Below, one piece after another: positions 1 to 8,132 of a stretch of DNA of 64,000 nt. Location of the stretch: the NCBI GenBank assembly GCA_034112445.1, contig JAWUVI010000022.1, positions 62,001 through 126,000 of the forward strand. Reading direction: 5' to 3'. The notes beneath the pieces were generated by a model. The model saw nothing but the letters and a program-made list of their open reading frames with translations. It did not search any database and was not told where the DNA came from. This DNA comes from Pelagadaptatus sp034112445 (lineage in GTDB: Bacteria > Pseudomonadota > Gammaproteobacteria > Pseudomonadales > Cellvibrionaceae). Each line of letters starts with the position of its first letter. The stretch's first letter is position 1. The position numbers and the translations under genes are program-made.

Positions 1-727
1 ATTGCCAGAAACCGATGATAGCGATGAGTCATGGGCCGAAGATCTACTCAATAAGACAGAGGATGAATCTCTCGACGAGCAAGCCTTCCGCACCGATGGC
101 GATTCACCACACGATAATGATTTTTTAGATCATATTTTTGCAGACGCCTCACCAATTACAGATGTACATTCCAACCCAAATAAACATGAAATCATTAACG
201 GTATTGGCCACGACCCAGTAGAGATGGAGTGGCACGACAAACAATCGCCTTGGCCTCGACGTGCCATGTGGGGCACTCTCTGCGGCATCATGTTAGTCGC
301 TTTAGCCGCACAAATTGGTTGGCTGAAATATGAAACATTGAGCCGCATTGAACCCTACCGCGGCATCTATCAACTGGTTTGTCCGACACTAGGCTGTCAG
401 GTTCCCACCATCCAAGACATCACACAGATAAAAGCCTACAACTTAGTCATTCGCAGCCACCCAAAAGCAAGCAATGCGCTTGCCATCGATAGTATTTTGC
501 TTAACAAGGCTCCTTTTTCTCAACCCTTTCCAAAGCTAATGCTGCTTTTCAGCAGTCTAAATGGCTCAACTATTGCTCAACGCTCTTTTTCTCCATCTGA
601 ATACTTAGGTGGCGAATTAGCTGGCAGCACCATTATGCCCAGCCAACAGCCCATACACATTGCCTTAGAAGTTATCGATCCCGGTCCCGCAGCGGTAAAT
701 TATCAAGTCGTTATCCTCGCCGATTAA
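1..727 (+). CDS. DUF3426 family membrane protein (5' end outside window)
   Basis: The reading frame is open at the left edge, so the N-terminus, which in this family often carries an MJ0042-type zinc ribbon, is missing. An acidic low-complexity stretch comes first, then one membrane segment (about residues 87-108, rich in Gly, Leu and Ala), then a C-terminal domain with the DUF3426 signature: LVCPTLGC, NKAPFSQPFP and VIDPGPAAV. The arrangement implies a single-pass inner-membrane protein with its C-terminal domain in the periplasm. In pseudomonads and relatives this gene sits between prmA and dusB, and dusB follows here too. The molecular function is not known. Confidence 0.85.
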   Translation, partial: LPETDDSDESWAEDLLNKTEDESLDEQAFRTDGDSPHDNDFLDHIFADASPITDVHSNPNKHEIINGIGHDPVEMEWHDKQSPWPRRAMWGTLCGIMLVALAAQIGWLKYETLSRIEPYRGIYQLVCPTLGCQVPTIQDITQIKAYNLVIRSHPKASNALAIDSILLNKAPFSQPFPKLMLLFSSLNGSTIAQRSFSPSEYLGGELAGSTIMPSQQPIHIALEVIDPGPAAVNYQVVILAD

Positions 728-910
728 TGACAACCGCTCATGAGTGGCGCTCATTAAAAGAACGAGTCTTCACTGCTTTGTCAACGACTATTTTTTCATC
801 AATTTGTGTGATTTATGCTTTTCTAGAACACCCTTCACGGGTATGATGGCCACCCTTTTCGGAGCTCTCATCCAGCAACGTATTCTAACGATCCTAAGAC
901 GGAGTCAGCC

Positions 911-1900
911 GTGTTTTATATTGGCCCATACCACATAGATAGCCCCGTGGTACTGGCCCCAATGGCAGGCGTTACCGATCAACCTTTTCGTAAGTTATGT
1001 CGTTCAATGGGGGCTGGTTTAACGACCTCAGAAATGGTGACATCGGATACATCGCTCTGGAAAAGTCGCAAATCACAAACTCGACTTAGTCATCGCGGTG
1101 AGCACGAACCCAGATCAGTACAAATTGCTGGGGGCGACCCCGAAATGATGGCTAATGCAGCCCGTGAGAGCACTCTGCGTGGCGCCCAAATAATTGACAT
1201 AAATATGGGCTGCCCGGCCAAAAAAGTATGTAAAAAAGCAGCGGGCTCAGCATTACTACAAAATGAAAAATTGGTGCAAGAGATTCTAACGGCTGTATGT
1301 TCAGCCGTAGACGTACCCGTAACATTAAAAATTAGAACTGGTTGGGATTCCAACAACCGCAATGGCACAACGATTGCGAAGATAGCCGAGGACTGCGGCA
1401 TCAGCGCTTTGGCAGTACACGGCCGAACTAAAGCTTGTCGCTTTAACGGCAATGCTGAATACGACACGATAGCGGCCATTGTTGATGCGGTAAAAATCCC
1501 AATCATTGCCAATGGCGATATTGATAGCGCTCACAAAGCGCAACAAGTATTAACTCGGACTAATGCTAGCGCTTTAATGATTGGCCGCTCTGCGCAAGGA
1601 CGACCTTGGATTTTTCGCGAAATTAATCACTTCCTAGCCACCGGTTTTGAGCTTGCTCCGCCATCGCAGGAAGAAATAAGATCAACACTCTGTTCTCACC
1701 TCGATCAGCTATCTGGCTTTTATGGTGAGTTCATGGGAGTTCGTATTGCCCGCAAGCACGTTGGGTGGTATCTAAAAACGCTGACTAATAGCCAGCAATT
1801 TTGTAAAACCTTTAATAAAATCGAGACAGCTCGAGAACAATATGACGCAATACAACAATACTTTGAGCAATTAATACAACTAGGGGAACAAGTCGCATGA
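911..1900 (+). CDS. dusB: tRNA-dihydrouridine synthase B
   Basis: FMN-dependent enzyme that reduces specific uridines in the tRNA D-loop to dihydrouridine. The 329-residue protein is full length. It shows the N-terminal APMAGVTD FMN-barrel motif, the catalytic-cysteine motif NMGCPAKK with Cys101, LKIRTGW, HGRT and IANGDI. The start is GTG, preceded by GGAG at a good distance, and the protein aligns with E. coli DusB from there. Its stop overlaps the fis start by four bases (ATGA), the conserved dusB-fis operon. The 183 bases upstream hold no other gene and presumably carry the dusB-fis promoter. Confidence 0.97.
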   Translation: MFYIGPYHIDSPVVLAPMAGVTDQPFRKLCRSMGAGLTTSEMVTSDTSLWKSRKSQTRLSHRGEHEPRSVQIAGGDPEMMANAARESTLRGAQIIDINMGCPAKKVCKKAAGSALLQNEKLVQEILTAVCSAVDVPVTLKIRTGWDSNNRNGTTIAKIAEDCGISALAVHGRTKACRFNGNAEYDTIAAIVDAVKIPIIANGDIDSAHKAQQVLTRTNASALMIGRSAQGRPWIFREINHFLATGFELAPPSQEEIRSTLCSHLDQLSGFYGEFMGVRIARKHVGWYLKTLTNSQQFCKTFNKIETAREQYDAIQQYFEQLIQLGEQVA

Positions 1901-2205
1901 ACACTGCTGAGATGCTAATGGCCGATGCACCAAGAGAACTAACCACACCAGTACAAGAAGTACCGGTTCAAACACAAAACCAATCTTTACGTGATTGTGT
2001 TGAACAAGCCATGAACAACTACTTTCAACACCTAGACGGACAAAACGTCAGCGATGTTTATGAATTGGTAATGGCCGAAGTTGAAGCTCCCATGCTTGAA
2101 ATCGTCATGAAGTACACCCGCCATAACCAAACCCGCGCAGCCCATGTATTAGGTCTTAACCGCGGCACTTTACGGAAAAAACTAAAGCAGTACGACCTGC
2201 TTTAA
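1897..2205 (+). CDS. fis: DNA-binding protein Fis
   Basis: Nucleoid-associated, DNA-bending homodimer that activates rRNA and tRNA promoters and modulates supercoiling. The 102-residue protein ends in the highly conserved helix-turn-helix (NQTRAAHVLGLNRGTLRKKL), while the N-terminal third is variable, as usual. Translation starts at the ATG within the dusB stop (ATGA), so fis is probably translationally coupled to dusB. A 52-bp gap separates it from purH. Confidence 0.97.
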   Translation: MNTAEMLMADAPRELTTPVQEVPVQTQNQSLRDCVEQAMNNYFQHLDGQNVSDVYELVMAEVEAPMLEIVMKYTRHNQTRAAHVLGLNRGTLRKKLKQYDLL

Positions 2206-2257
2206 AGCCATTTAAATCGTTCTTTTTAAGCCGAATTATTTTTCCGAAGAGACCTAT

Positions 2258-3850
2258 ATGACCAGCACTAATACCGTAGCCGTGAAGCGCGCGTTAATCA
2301 GCGTTTCAGATAAATCTGGCATTGTTGAATTTGCCCAAGCACTTGCAAAGCACAATGTTGAAATACTCTCTACCGGCGGGACTTTTCGCCTACTCACTGA
2401 CAATGGCATAGCCGCTATTGAAGTATCTGATTACACCGGCTTTCCAGAGATGATGGACGGCCGAGTGAAAACCCTGCACCCCAAAATTCACGGCGGCATT
2501 CTAGGCCGTCGCGGTATTGATGAAGCCGTTATGGCCGAGCATCAAATCAATCCTATTGATATGGTGGTAGTTAACCTTTACCCCTTCAAAGCCACAGTCG
2601 CCGATCCAAGTTGTGATCTGCCCACCGCGATTGAGAACATTGATATTGGCGGGCCAACCATGGTTCGCTCAGCCGCTAAAAACCATAAAGATGTTGCCAT
2701 TGTTGTTAACGCCTCTGATTACACCAACATCATCGACGAGATGGATGCGAACAGCGGTGCAACCAGCTACGAAACACGTTATGACTTAATGGTTAAAGCC
2801 TTTGAGCATACCGGCCAATACGACGGCATGATTGCCAACCATTTTGGCGCTCGCCCTTCTACCTTCACTCCAGAAGGTGAAAAACGTGATTTCCCGAACA
2901 CTTATAATGTTCAATACGTTAAAACTCAGGATATGCGTTACGGAGAAAACCCGCACCAGAAAGCCGCCTTTTATGTTGAAGCCGATGCCGCTGACGCGTC
3001 AGTTGCCACAGCCAAACAACTGCAAGGCAAAGAGCTATCTTTCAATAATGTTGCCGATACCGACTCTGCGTTAGAAACAATTAAGCAATTTGACGAACCA
3101 GCCTGCGTTATCGTTAAACACGCCAACCCTTGTGGTGTGGCGGTAGCTGCCGACATTAAAACGGCTTACGAATTAGCCTTCACCACCGATCCTGAATCAG
3201 CCTTTGGCGGCATTATTGCCTTCAACCGTGAATTAGATGCAGCCACGGCCCAACAGATTGTCGACAAGCAGTTTGTCGAGGTGATTATCGCTCCCAGCGT
3301 TACCGCCGATGCTGTTGCTATTGTTGCTGCCAAAAAGAATGTACGTTTGCTTGAATCTGGTCAGTGGAGTAATGAACGCCCACAAACGCTGGATTACAAA
3401 CGCGTTAATGGTGGCCTACTGATTCAAGATAAAGACAACGGCATGATCACTAAAGATGATTTAAAAGTTGTGACAAAAAAACAGCCAACCGATGCTCAAA
3501 TGGACGAACTTTTGTTCGCCTGGAAGGTTGCGAAAATGGTTAAGTCCAACGCCATTGTCTACGCCAAAGACGGCCAGACTATTGGCGTAGGTGCGGGCCA
3601 AATGAGCCGTGTTAATTCAGCACGCATTGCCGCGATCAAAGCCGAACACGCCAACTTAGAAGTTAAGGGCGCGGTAATGGCCTCGGATGCATTTTTTCCC
3701 TTTAGAGACGGCATGGACAACGCCGCTGAAGTGGGCATCAGCGCCGTCATACAACCGGGCGGATCAATGCGTGATGACGAAGTTATTGCCGCAGCGGACG
3801 AGCACGGAATGGCGATGGTCTTTACTGGCATGCGCCACTTTAGACATTGA
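2258..3850 (+). CDS. purH: bifunctional AICAR transformylase / IMP cyclohydrolase
   Basis: Catalyses the last two steps of de novo IMP synthesis: formyl transfer from 10-formyl-THF to AICAR, then ring closure to IMP. The 530 residues hold an N-terminal MGS-like cyclohydrolase domain (RALISVSDKSG, STGGTFRLL, DGRVKTLHPKIHGG) and a C-terminal transformylase domain (RYGENPHQKA, VKHANPCGVA, SDAFFPFRDG). The length matches the family. The start ATG has GAAGAG upstream. purD follows after 81 bp, as in most gammaproteobacteria. Confidence 0.98.
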   Translation: MTSTNTVAVKRALISVSDKSGIVEFAQALAKHNVEILSTGGTFRLLTDNGIAAIEVSDYTGFPEMMDGRVKTLHPKIHGGILGRRGIDEAVMAEHQINPIDMVVVNLYPFKATVADPSCDLPTAIENIDIGGPTMVRSAAKNHKDVAIVVNASDYTNIIDEMDANSGATSYETRYDLMVKAFEHTGQYDGMIANHFGARPSTFTPEGEKRDFPNTYNVQYVKTQDMRYGENPHQKAAFYVEADAADASVATAKQLQGKELSFNNVADTDSALETIKQFDEPACVIVKHANPCGVAVAADIKTAYELAFTTDPESAFGGIIAFNRELDAATAQQIVDKQFVEVIIAPSVTADAVAIVAAKKNVRLLESGQWSNERPQTLDYKRVNGGLLIQDKDNGMITKDDLKVVTKKQPTDAQMDELLFAWKVAKMVKSNAIVYAKDGQTIGVGAGQMSRVNSARIAAIKAEHANLEVKGAVMASDAFFPFRDGMDNAAEVGISAVIQPGGSMRDDEVIAAADEHGMAMVFTGMRHFRH

Positions 3851-3879
3851 TAAAAGTTATATCATCGCCTAACGAACCG

Positions 3880-3931
3880 CTTAAACAAGACAAACAGTTC
3901 AAACGAGACGAACATCTCAACGAGACAAATT
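3880..3931 (+). repeat. three imperfect 18-bp tandem repeats in the purH-purD spacer
   Basis: Just before purD three consecutive units share an AAAC-(A/G)AGAC-(A/G)AA core: 3880-3897, 3898-3915 and a shortened 3916-3931. The last unit supplies the GAGAC that may serve as a weak ribosome-binding site for purD. The function is unknown; replication slippage of a short leader segment would explain it. Confidence 0.5.
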
Positions 3932-5218
3932 ATGAATGTATTAATAATTGGTAGTGGCGGCCGCGAACACGCATTAGCTTGGAAGTCGGCCCAAAACCCA
4001 AACGTTGAAACCGTATACGTTGCTCCTGGCAATGCAGGAACCGCAACTGAAGCAAATGTAGCTAACGTCGACATTGATGTTATGGATTTTGCTGCTCTGG
4101 CGGCGTTCGCCAAAGACAACAATTGCGGTCTAACCATTGTTGGCCCTGAAGCACCTCTAGTTGAAGGCGTCACCGATTTCTTTGCTGAACAAGGTCTACG
4201 CGCTTTTGGTCCGTCGGCAGGTGCTGCGCAACTGGAAGGCTCCAAAGCGTTCACTAAAGATTTTTTGGCTCGTCACAATATACCTTCGGCTGATTACCAA
4301 AACTTCACCGAGGTTGAACCGGCTCTCGCCTACTTACGTGAAAAAGGCGCTCCTATTGTGGTCAAAGCTGACGGTCTTGCCGCAGGCAAAGGCGTTATTG
4401 TCGCTGAAACGCTAGAACAAGCTGAAGCCGCTGTTACCGATATGCTTTCGGGAAATGCTTTTGGCGAAGCCGGTTGTCGAGTGGTAATTGAAGAGTTTCT
4501 TGATGGTGAGGAAGCCAGCTTTATTGTCATGGTTGACGGCAAAAATGTTGTGCCTATGGCCACCAGCCAAGATCATAAACGTGTTGGCAATGGTGATACT
4601 GGCCCGAATACTGGCGGTATGGGTGCTTATTCTCCTGCGCCAGTTGTTACCCCTGAAATACACGACCGAGTCATGCGCAATGTAATTTACCCTACCGTTA
4701 ATGGTATGGCGGCTGAGGGCAATGATTACACTGGTTTTCTTTATGCCGGTTTAATGATTATGGCCGACGGCACACCAAAAGTTATTGAATACAATTGCCG
4801 CTTTGGTGACCCCGAAACCCAGCCTATTATGCTACGCATGCAATCAGATTTAGTTGACCTTTGTGAGGCCGCCATTGATGGCCAACTAGAAGGCAAAACA
4901 ACTGAGTGGGATGAACAATGCGCGGTTGGAGTTGTTCTTGCGGCAGGTGGCTATCCTAGCGCTTACGCTAAGGGTGACATTATCAGCGGTCTTACTGCCG
5001 ACGCCACGGGCGATGCAAAAGTGTTTCACGCAGGAACCAAACTCATCGATAATCAAGTCACCACTAACGGCGGCCGAGTGCTGTGCGCAACGGCGCTGGG
5101 CAAGTCTGTAACTGAAGCGCAACAAAACGCGTATGCATTAGCTAAGCAAATAAATTGGCAGGGAATGTTTTATCGCGATGATATTGCTTATCGCGCCATT
5201 GCCAGAGAACAAAGCTAA
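3932..5218 (+). CDS. purD: phosphoribosylamine-glycine ligase (GARS)
   Basis: ATP-grasp enzyme of step two of purine synthesis, making glycinamide ribonucleotide from phosphoribosylamine, glycine and ATP. The 428-residue protein begins with the conserved MNVLIIGSGGREHALAWK. It contains the ATP-grasp segments VVKADGLAAGKGV and EEFLDGEEAS, and GFLYAGLM followed by EYNCRFGDPETQ near the metal site. The length is typical. It ends before a hairpin shared with the convergent gene at 5293-6150. Confidence 0.98.
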   Translation: MNVLIIGSGGREHALAWKSAQNPNVETVYVAPGNAGTATEANVANVDIDVMDFAALAAFAKDNNCGLTIVGPEAPLVEGVTDFFAEQGLRAFGPSAGAAQLEGSKAFTKDFLARHNIPSADYQNFTEVEPALAYLREKGAPIVVKADGLAAGKGVIVAETLEQAEAAVTDMLSGNAFGEAGCRVVIEEFLDGEEASFIVMVDGKNVVPMATSQDHKRVGNGDTGPNTGGMGAYSPAPVVTPEIHDRVMRNVIYPTVNGMAAEGNDYTGFLYAGLMIMADGTPKVIEYNCRFGDPETQPIMLRMQSDLVDLCEAAIDGQLEGKTTEWDEQCAVGVVLAAGGYPSAYAKGDIISGLTADATGDAKVFHAGTKLIDNQVTTNGGRVLCATALGKSVTEAQQNAYALAKQINWQGMFYRDDIAYRAIAREQS

Positions 5219-5254
5219 GGCTGGAGTTAGAATAAATCAGACATTAAAACAAAG

Positions 5255-5292
5255 CCCTATCGCAAAATATAACAGCCAGCTTTGCGATAGGG
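5255..5292. terminator. bidirectional hairpin between purD and the convergent solute-binding protein gene
   Basis: Perfect 12-bp inverted repeat (CCCTATCGCAAA at 5255-5266, its complement at 5281-5292) with a 14-nt loop. It starts immediately beyond the stop codon of the minus-strand gene. There are A/T-rich flanks but no long T-run, so it is a plausible rather than textbook intrinsic terminator. Confidence 0.6.
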
Positions 5293-6150
5293 TTAATTTC
5301 CTAGATGAGCCGCAGGCATAACCGAATCAGGCAAGCCATAAACCTCACTGAGTTTCTTTAGCTTTCCATTTGCATGAAGTATTTCAACCCCACGGTCGAA
5401 CGCTGCGGCAATCGCTAGAGAGTCAGGATGATTAGGCGAGAAAGTAATATAACAAGGCTCAGCCGGACTCACCTTACCCACTTCTTTTAGCGCCGCTGTC
5501 ACTCCCATTTTTTTGGCGGCATACCACACTACCGGAGCCGACTCAGCGAGCACATCAATCCTATATTTCAATAACATCTTAATATTTCTTACGCCGACAT
5601 CATCACCCGATAAGCGAGTGATTCTGCTGGTGTTTTCTACATTCTTCTGTATATATTCAGTAAGGCTATCAGCGTAGTCATAGCCATTAACAACACCTAA
5701 ACGCAAAGTACTAAGTGACTCTACATTTTGATAGCGCCACGAACTTTCTAAGCGGGTAAATAAGCTACTAGAACTCATATGTAAAAGAGGGGTTTGTGGA
5801 AAAATAAAATCAGGCGCATCGCCTTTATAAGCTCCTGCTATCGCATTAATATCGCCGTTTCTTGCTAACAACACGGCACGTGGCCACGGAGCTTCTTGAT
5901 AACGCACCTCATAGCCAAATTCCTTTAATGCCAGTCTAGCAACATCAATCATATACCCTTGTAGAGAATCCTTTTCACCACAATTGATGGGGCACCAATT
6001 GTCACCTGCTATAGTCACGACCTTATTTAAGTCGGTGCTTTCAGCAACCAACCTTGAATCATCAAGCTCTGTAGAAGTACTCGACCAAGCCGCGAAGCTC
6101 ACCAATATTGCCGTAAAAAAAACAGTGCATTGCTTAAATATGAACATCAT
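5293..6150 (-). CDS. periplasmic substrate-binding protein, family 3 (amino-acid type)
   Basis: The 285-residue protein has a Sec signal peptide (hydrophobic residues about 5-22, ending near FAAWSS), then a bacterial solute-binding family-3 fold: VTIAGDNWCPINC, GYMIDVARLALKEFGYEV, WPRAVLLARNGDINAIAG. Proteins of this type bind amino acids or similar small molecules, either for an ABC importer or as stand-alone sensors. No permease or ATPase gene lies nearby. Its ATG overlaps the vfr stop by four bases, so it is probably translated with vfr. The ligand cannot be told from sequence. Confidence 0.8.
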   Translation of the reverse strand: MMFIFKQCTVFFTAILVSFAAWSSTSTELDDSRLVAESTDLNKVVTIAGDNWCPINCGEKDSLQGYMIDVARLALKEFGYEVRYQEAPWPRAVLLARNGDINAIAGAYKGDAPDFIFPQTPLLHMSSSSLFTRLESSWRYQNVESLSTLRLGVVNGYDYADSLTEYIQKNVENTSRITRLSGDDVGVRNIKMLLKYRIDVLAESAPVVWYAAKKMGVTAALKEVGKVSPAEPCYITFSPNHPDSLAIAAAFDRGVEILHANGKLKKLSEVYGLPDSVMPAAHLGN

Positions 6151-6779
6151 CTCGTCTCGTATATAACCATTGTTTTTCCGCTCGCAGACACTAATCCTTG
6201 TTCTTCTAACACTTTCAGAACCCGGCCCACCATCTCTCGTGAACAGCCCACTATGCGGCCAATCTCTTGGCGGGTAATTTTAATTTGCATGCCCTCAGGG
6301 TGAGTCATCGCATCAGGCTCTTTAGACAAATCCAACAAGGTTCTCGCCACTCTACCGGTCACGTCAAGAAAGGCTAAATCGCCAACTTTCCGTGTGGTAT
6401 TACGCAGTTTTTTTGCCATTTGAGAGCCGACAGCTAGCAAAAACTCAGGGTGCGTATCAATCAAAGACTGGAATTTACTGTAAGTAATTTCAGCCACTTC
6501 ACACTCGACTTTTGCCCTAACCCAAGCGCTGCGAGTAGCATCTTCAAACATACCCATTTCGCCAAAAAAGTCACCTGGATTAAGGTACGCGACAATCATT
6601 TCGTGGGCGTCATCATCTTCAATAGAAACCGTCACCGAGCCTTTAACCATGTAATAGAGCGACTCACTCTTATCGCCAGCATAAATTAATGTGCTTTTAG
6701 CTGGATACCTGCGCCTATGACAATGACTTAAAAACTCATCCACATTTTGAATATGAGGAGACAACGATACAGCAACCAA
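6147..6779 (-). CDS. vfr: cAMP-responsive regulator Vfr (CRP family)
   Basis: Global transcription regulator of the CRP family. Residues about 20-125 form the cyclic-nucleotide domain with the phosphate-binding cassette (FFGEMGMF, then RSAWVRAK). A long dimer helix follows (TRKVGDLAFLDVTGRVARTL), then a helix-turn-helix (TRQEIGRIVGCSREMVGRVL) nearly identical to P. aeruginosa Vfr. The start is taken as TTG at 6779: GGAG lies seven bases upstream, an in-frame stop lies just beyond, and the protein then begins MVA as Vfr does. At 210 residues it lacks a few residues of the loop before RSAWVRAK. An OsmC-like gene is divergent and coq7 is close, as in Pseudomonas. Confidence 0.93.
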   Translation of the reverse strand: MVAVSLSPHIQNVDEFLSHCHRRRYPAKSTLIYAGDKSESLYYMVKGSVTVSIEDDDAHEMIVAYLNPGDFFGEMGMFEDATRSAWVRAKVECEVAEITYSKFQSLIDTHPEFLLAVGSQMAKKLRNTTRKVGDLAFLDVTGRVARTLLDLSKEPDAMTHPEGMQIKITRQEIGRIVGCSREMVGRVLKVLEEQGLVSASGKTMVIYETR

Positions 6780-6983
6780 AATAATACTCCCTCAACAATC
6801 AAATGATTGAAACCATACTGACTGGCCTAATCAATTAAGGATAGCTTCAGAATCCTGAAACCTCCATCACCTAGGCCACTTTAGCGACATTTATGTGAGT
6901 CAATCCCATGGACTAGACGTAACGGTTACCGCATAATTCCCAACCTAAAATGAACACGATCAGAAAACTTTAAGGTGAGTCTT

Positions 6984-7409
6984 ATGCAAGCAACAGTAAA
7001 ATGGGTCGACGGTAAAATGTTTCTAGGTGAGTCTGGCAGTGGCCACAGTGTTGTTATGGATGGACCTGAGCATCTTGGCGGAAGAAATATGGGACCAAGG
7101 CCAATGGAAATGTTACTGCTTGGTATTGGCGGCTGCTCCTCATTTGATGTCTTGAGCATGCTGGAAAAAGGCCGCCAAAAAGTCACGGATTGTCGCGTAG
7201 AAATCAGCGCAGAAAGGGCTGAGGGTGTACCATCGCCTTTCACCAGCATCCATTTAAACTTTATTGTTAGCGGCACCAAGCTAAAAGAAAGCCAAGTTCA
7301 GCGTGCGGTGGATTTGTCGGCAACCAAATATTGTTCCGCCTCAATTATGATGCAAGCCGCCGGCGCCGAAGTCACACACGGGTACGAAATCATCGAAGTC
7401 GCAGGCTAA
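6984..7409 (+). CDS. OsmC/Ohr family protein
   Basis: Member of the OsmC superfamily, whose characterised members reduce organic hydroperoxides with a pair of cysteines. Both cysteines are present (GGCSSFDV and KYCSAS), with the GPRPMEMLLLGIGG helix between strands. ATG at 6984 is preferred over an upstream in-frame GTG because AAGGTGAG lies 4-5 bases before it; this gives 141 residues. It is divergent from vfr, the arrangement seen in pseudomonads. The physiological substrate is unknown. Confidence 0.88.
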   Translation: MQATVKWVDGKMFLGESGSGHSVVMDGPEHLGGRNMGPRPMEMLLLGIGGCSSFDVLSMLEKGRQKVTDCRVEISAERAEGVPSPFTSIHLNFIVSGTKLKESQVQRAVDLSATKYCSASIMMQAAGAEVTHGYEIIEVAG

Positions 7410-7439
7410 TAGCGATAATTCTGTATGAGGCAGGCTAAA

Positions 7440-8084
7440 TTAAATCTTATAGCTTGCCTCAGTCATTAACTTAGACATTAAAGTCATGGCGCCTTTCACC
7501 GGTGCGGGAAAATTGACCCCACCCGCATCGAGCGCAGCGTGTGCATGCTTAGCTTCATCTTCCAACATTTTTCCCACTACAGCTCGGCTTTTTTCATCTT
7601 GCGCGGGCAAGCTCTGCAAATGACTTTCTAGATGCTTACAAACCTGCTCTTCAGTGGCAGCAACAAAACCCAAGCTAACTTTATCACCAACCAAACCAGC
7701 AACCGCTCCCACGCCAAATGACAGGCCGTACCACAACGGGTTTAATAAACTGGGTTGGCTATCTAAAGAATCGAGCCGCTCTTGGCACCACGCTAAATGA
7801 TCAACCTCTTCGGCGGCTGCCTGCTCCATTTCCAGCCGAACTTTTGGCAGTTTAGCCGTAAGCGCTTGACCTTGATATAACGCTTGAGCACAGACCTCAC
7901 CGGAATGATTAACCCGCATTAAACCTGCAGCATGCTTGCGCTCATCATCAGATAAAGTCACATCATCCATATTCCGCGAAGGTGACGGTCGATAATGAGT
8001 AACCTTACCCGGCGCTAAAGTACGAACCGCTTTATCTATATTAGTCAGCAGTCTATCGGCTAGATTCAGGTGACGAGAGCTCAT
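7440..8084 (-). CDS. coq7: ubiquinone biosynthesis di-iron hydroxylase Coq7
   Basis: Hydroxylates 2-polyprenyl-3-methyl-6-methoxy-1,4-benzoquinol in the penultimate step of ubiquinone synthesis, at the inner membrane. The di-iron ligands are visible as Glu63 (NHSGEV), Glu93-x-x-His96 (EEVDH), Glu145 (ATEEQV) and Glu177-x-x-His180 (EDEAKH). The 214-residue length fits the proteobacterial Coq7 family. It faces the OsmC-like gene convergently, with about 30 bp between. Confidence 0.96.
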   Translation of the reverse strand: MSSRHLNLADRLLTNIDKAVRTLAPGKVTHYRPSPSRNMDDVTLSDDERKHAAGLMRVNHSGEVCAQALYQGQALTAKLPKVRLEMEQAAAEEVDHLAWCQERLDSLDSQPSLLNPLWYGLSFGVGAVAGLVGDKVSLGFVAATEEQVCKHLESHLQSLPAQDEKSRAVVGKMLEDEAKHAHAALDAGGVNFPAPVKGAMTLMSKLMTEASYKI

Positions 8085-8132
8085 GTTAAATTCCTATACG
8101 TTGGGATAAAACTTATCATTATTACCGAGGTA

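Noticed and set aside
1090..1512. Long minus-strand frame inside dusB
   Set aside because: Shadow of dusB; composition unlike a protein and no ribosome-binding site. The same applies to similar frames inside purH, infB, nusA and other genes.
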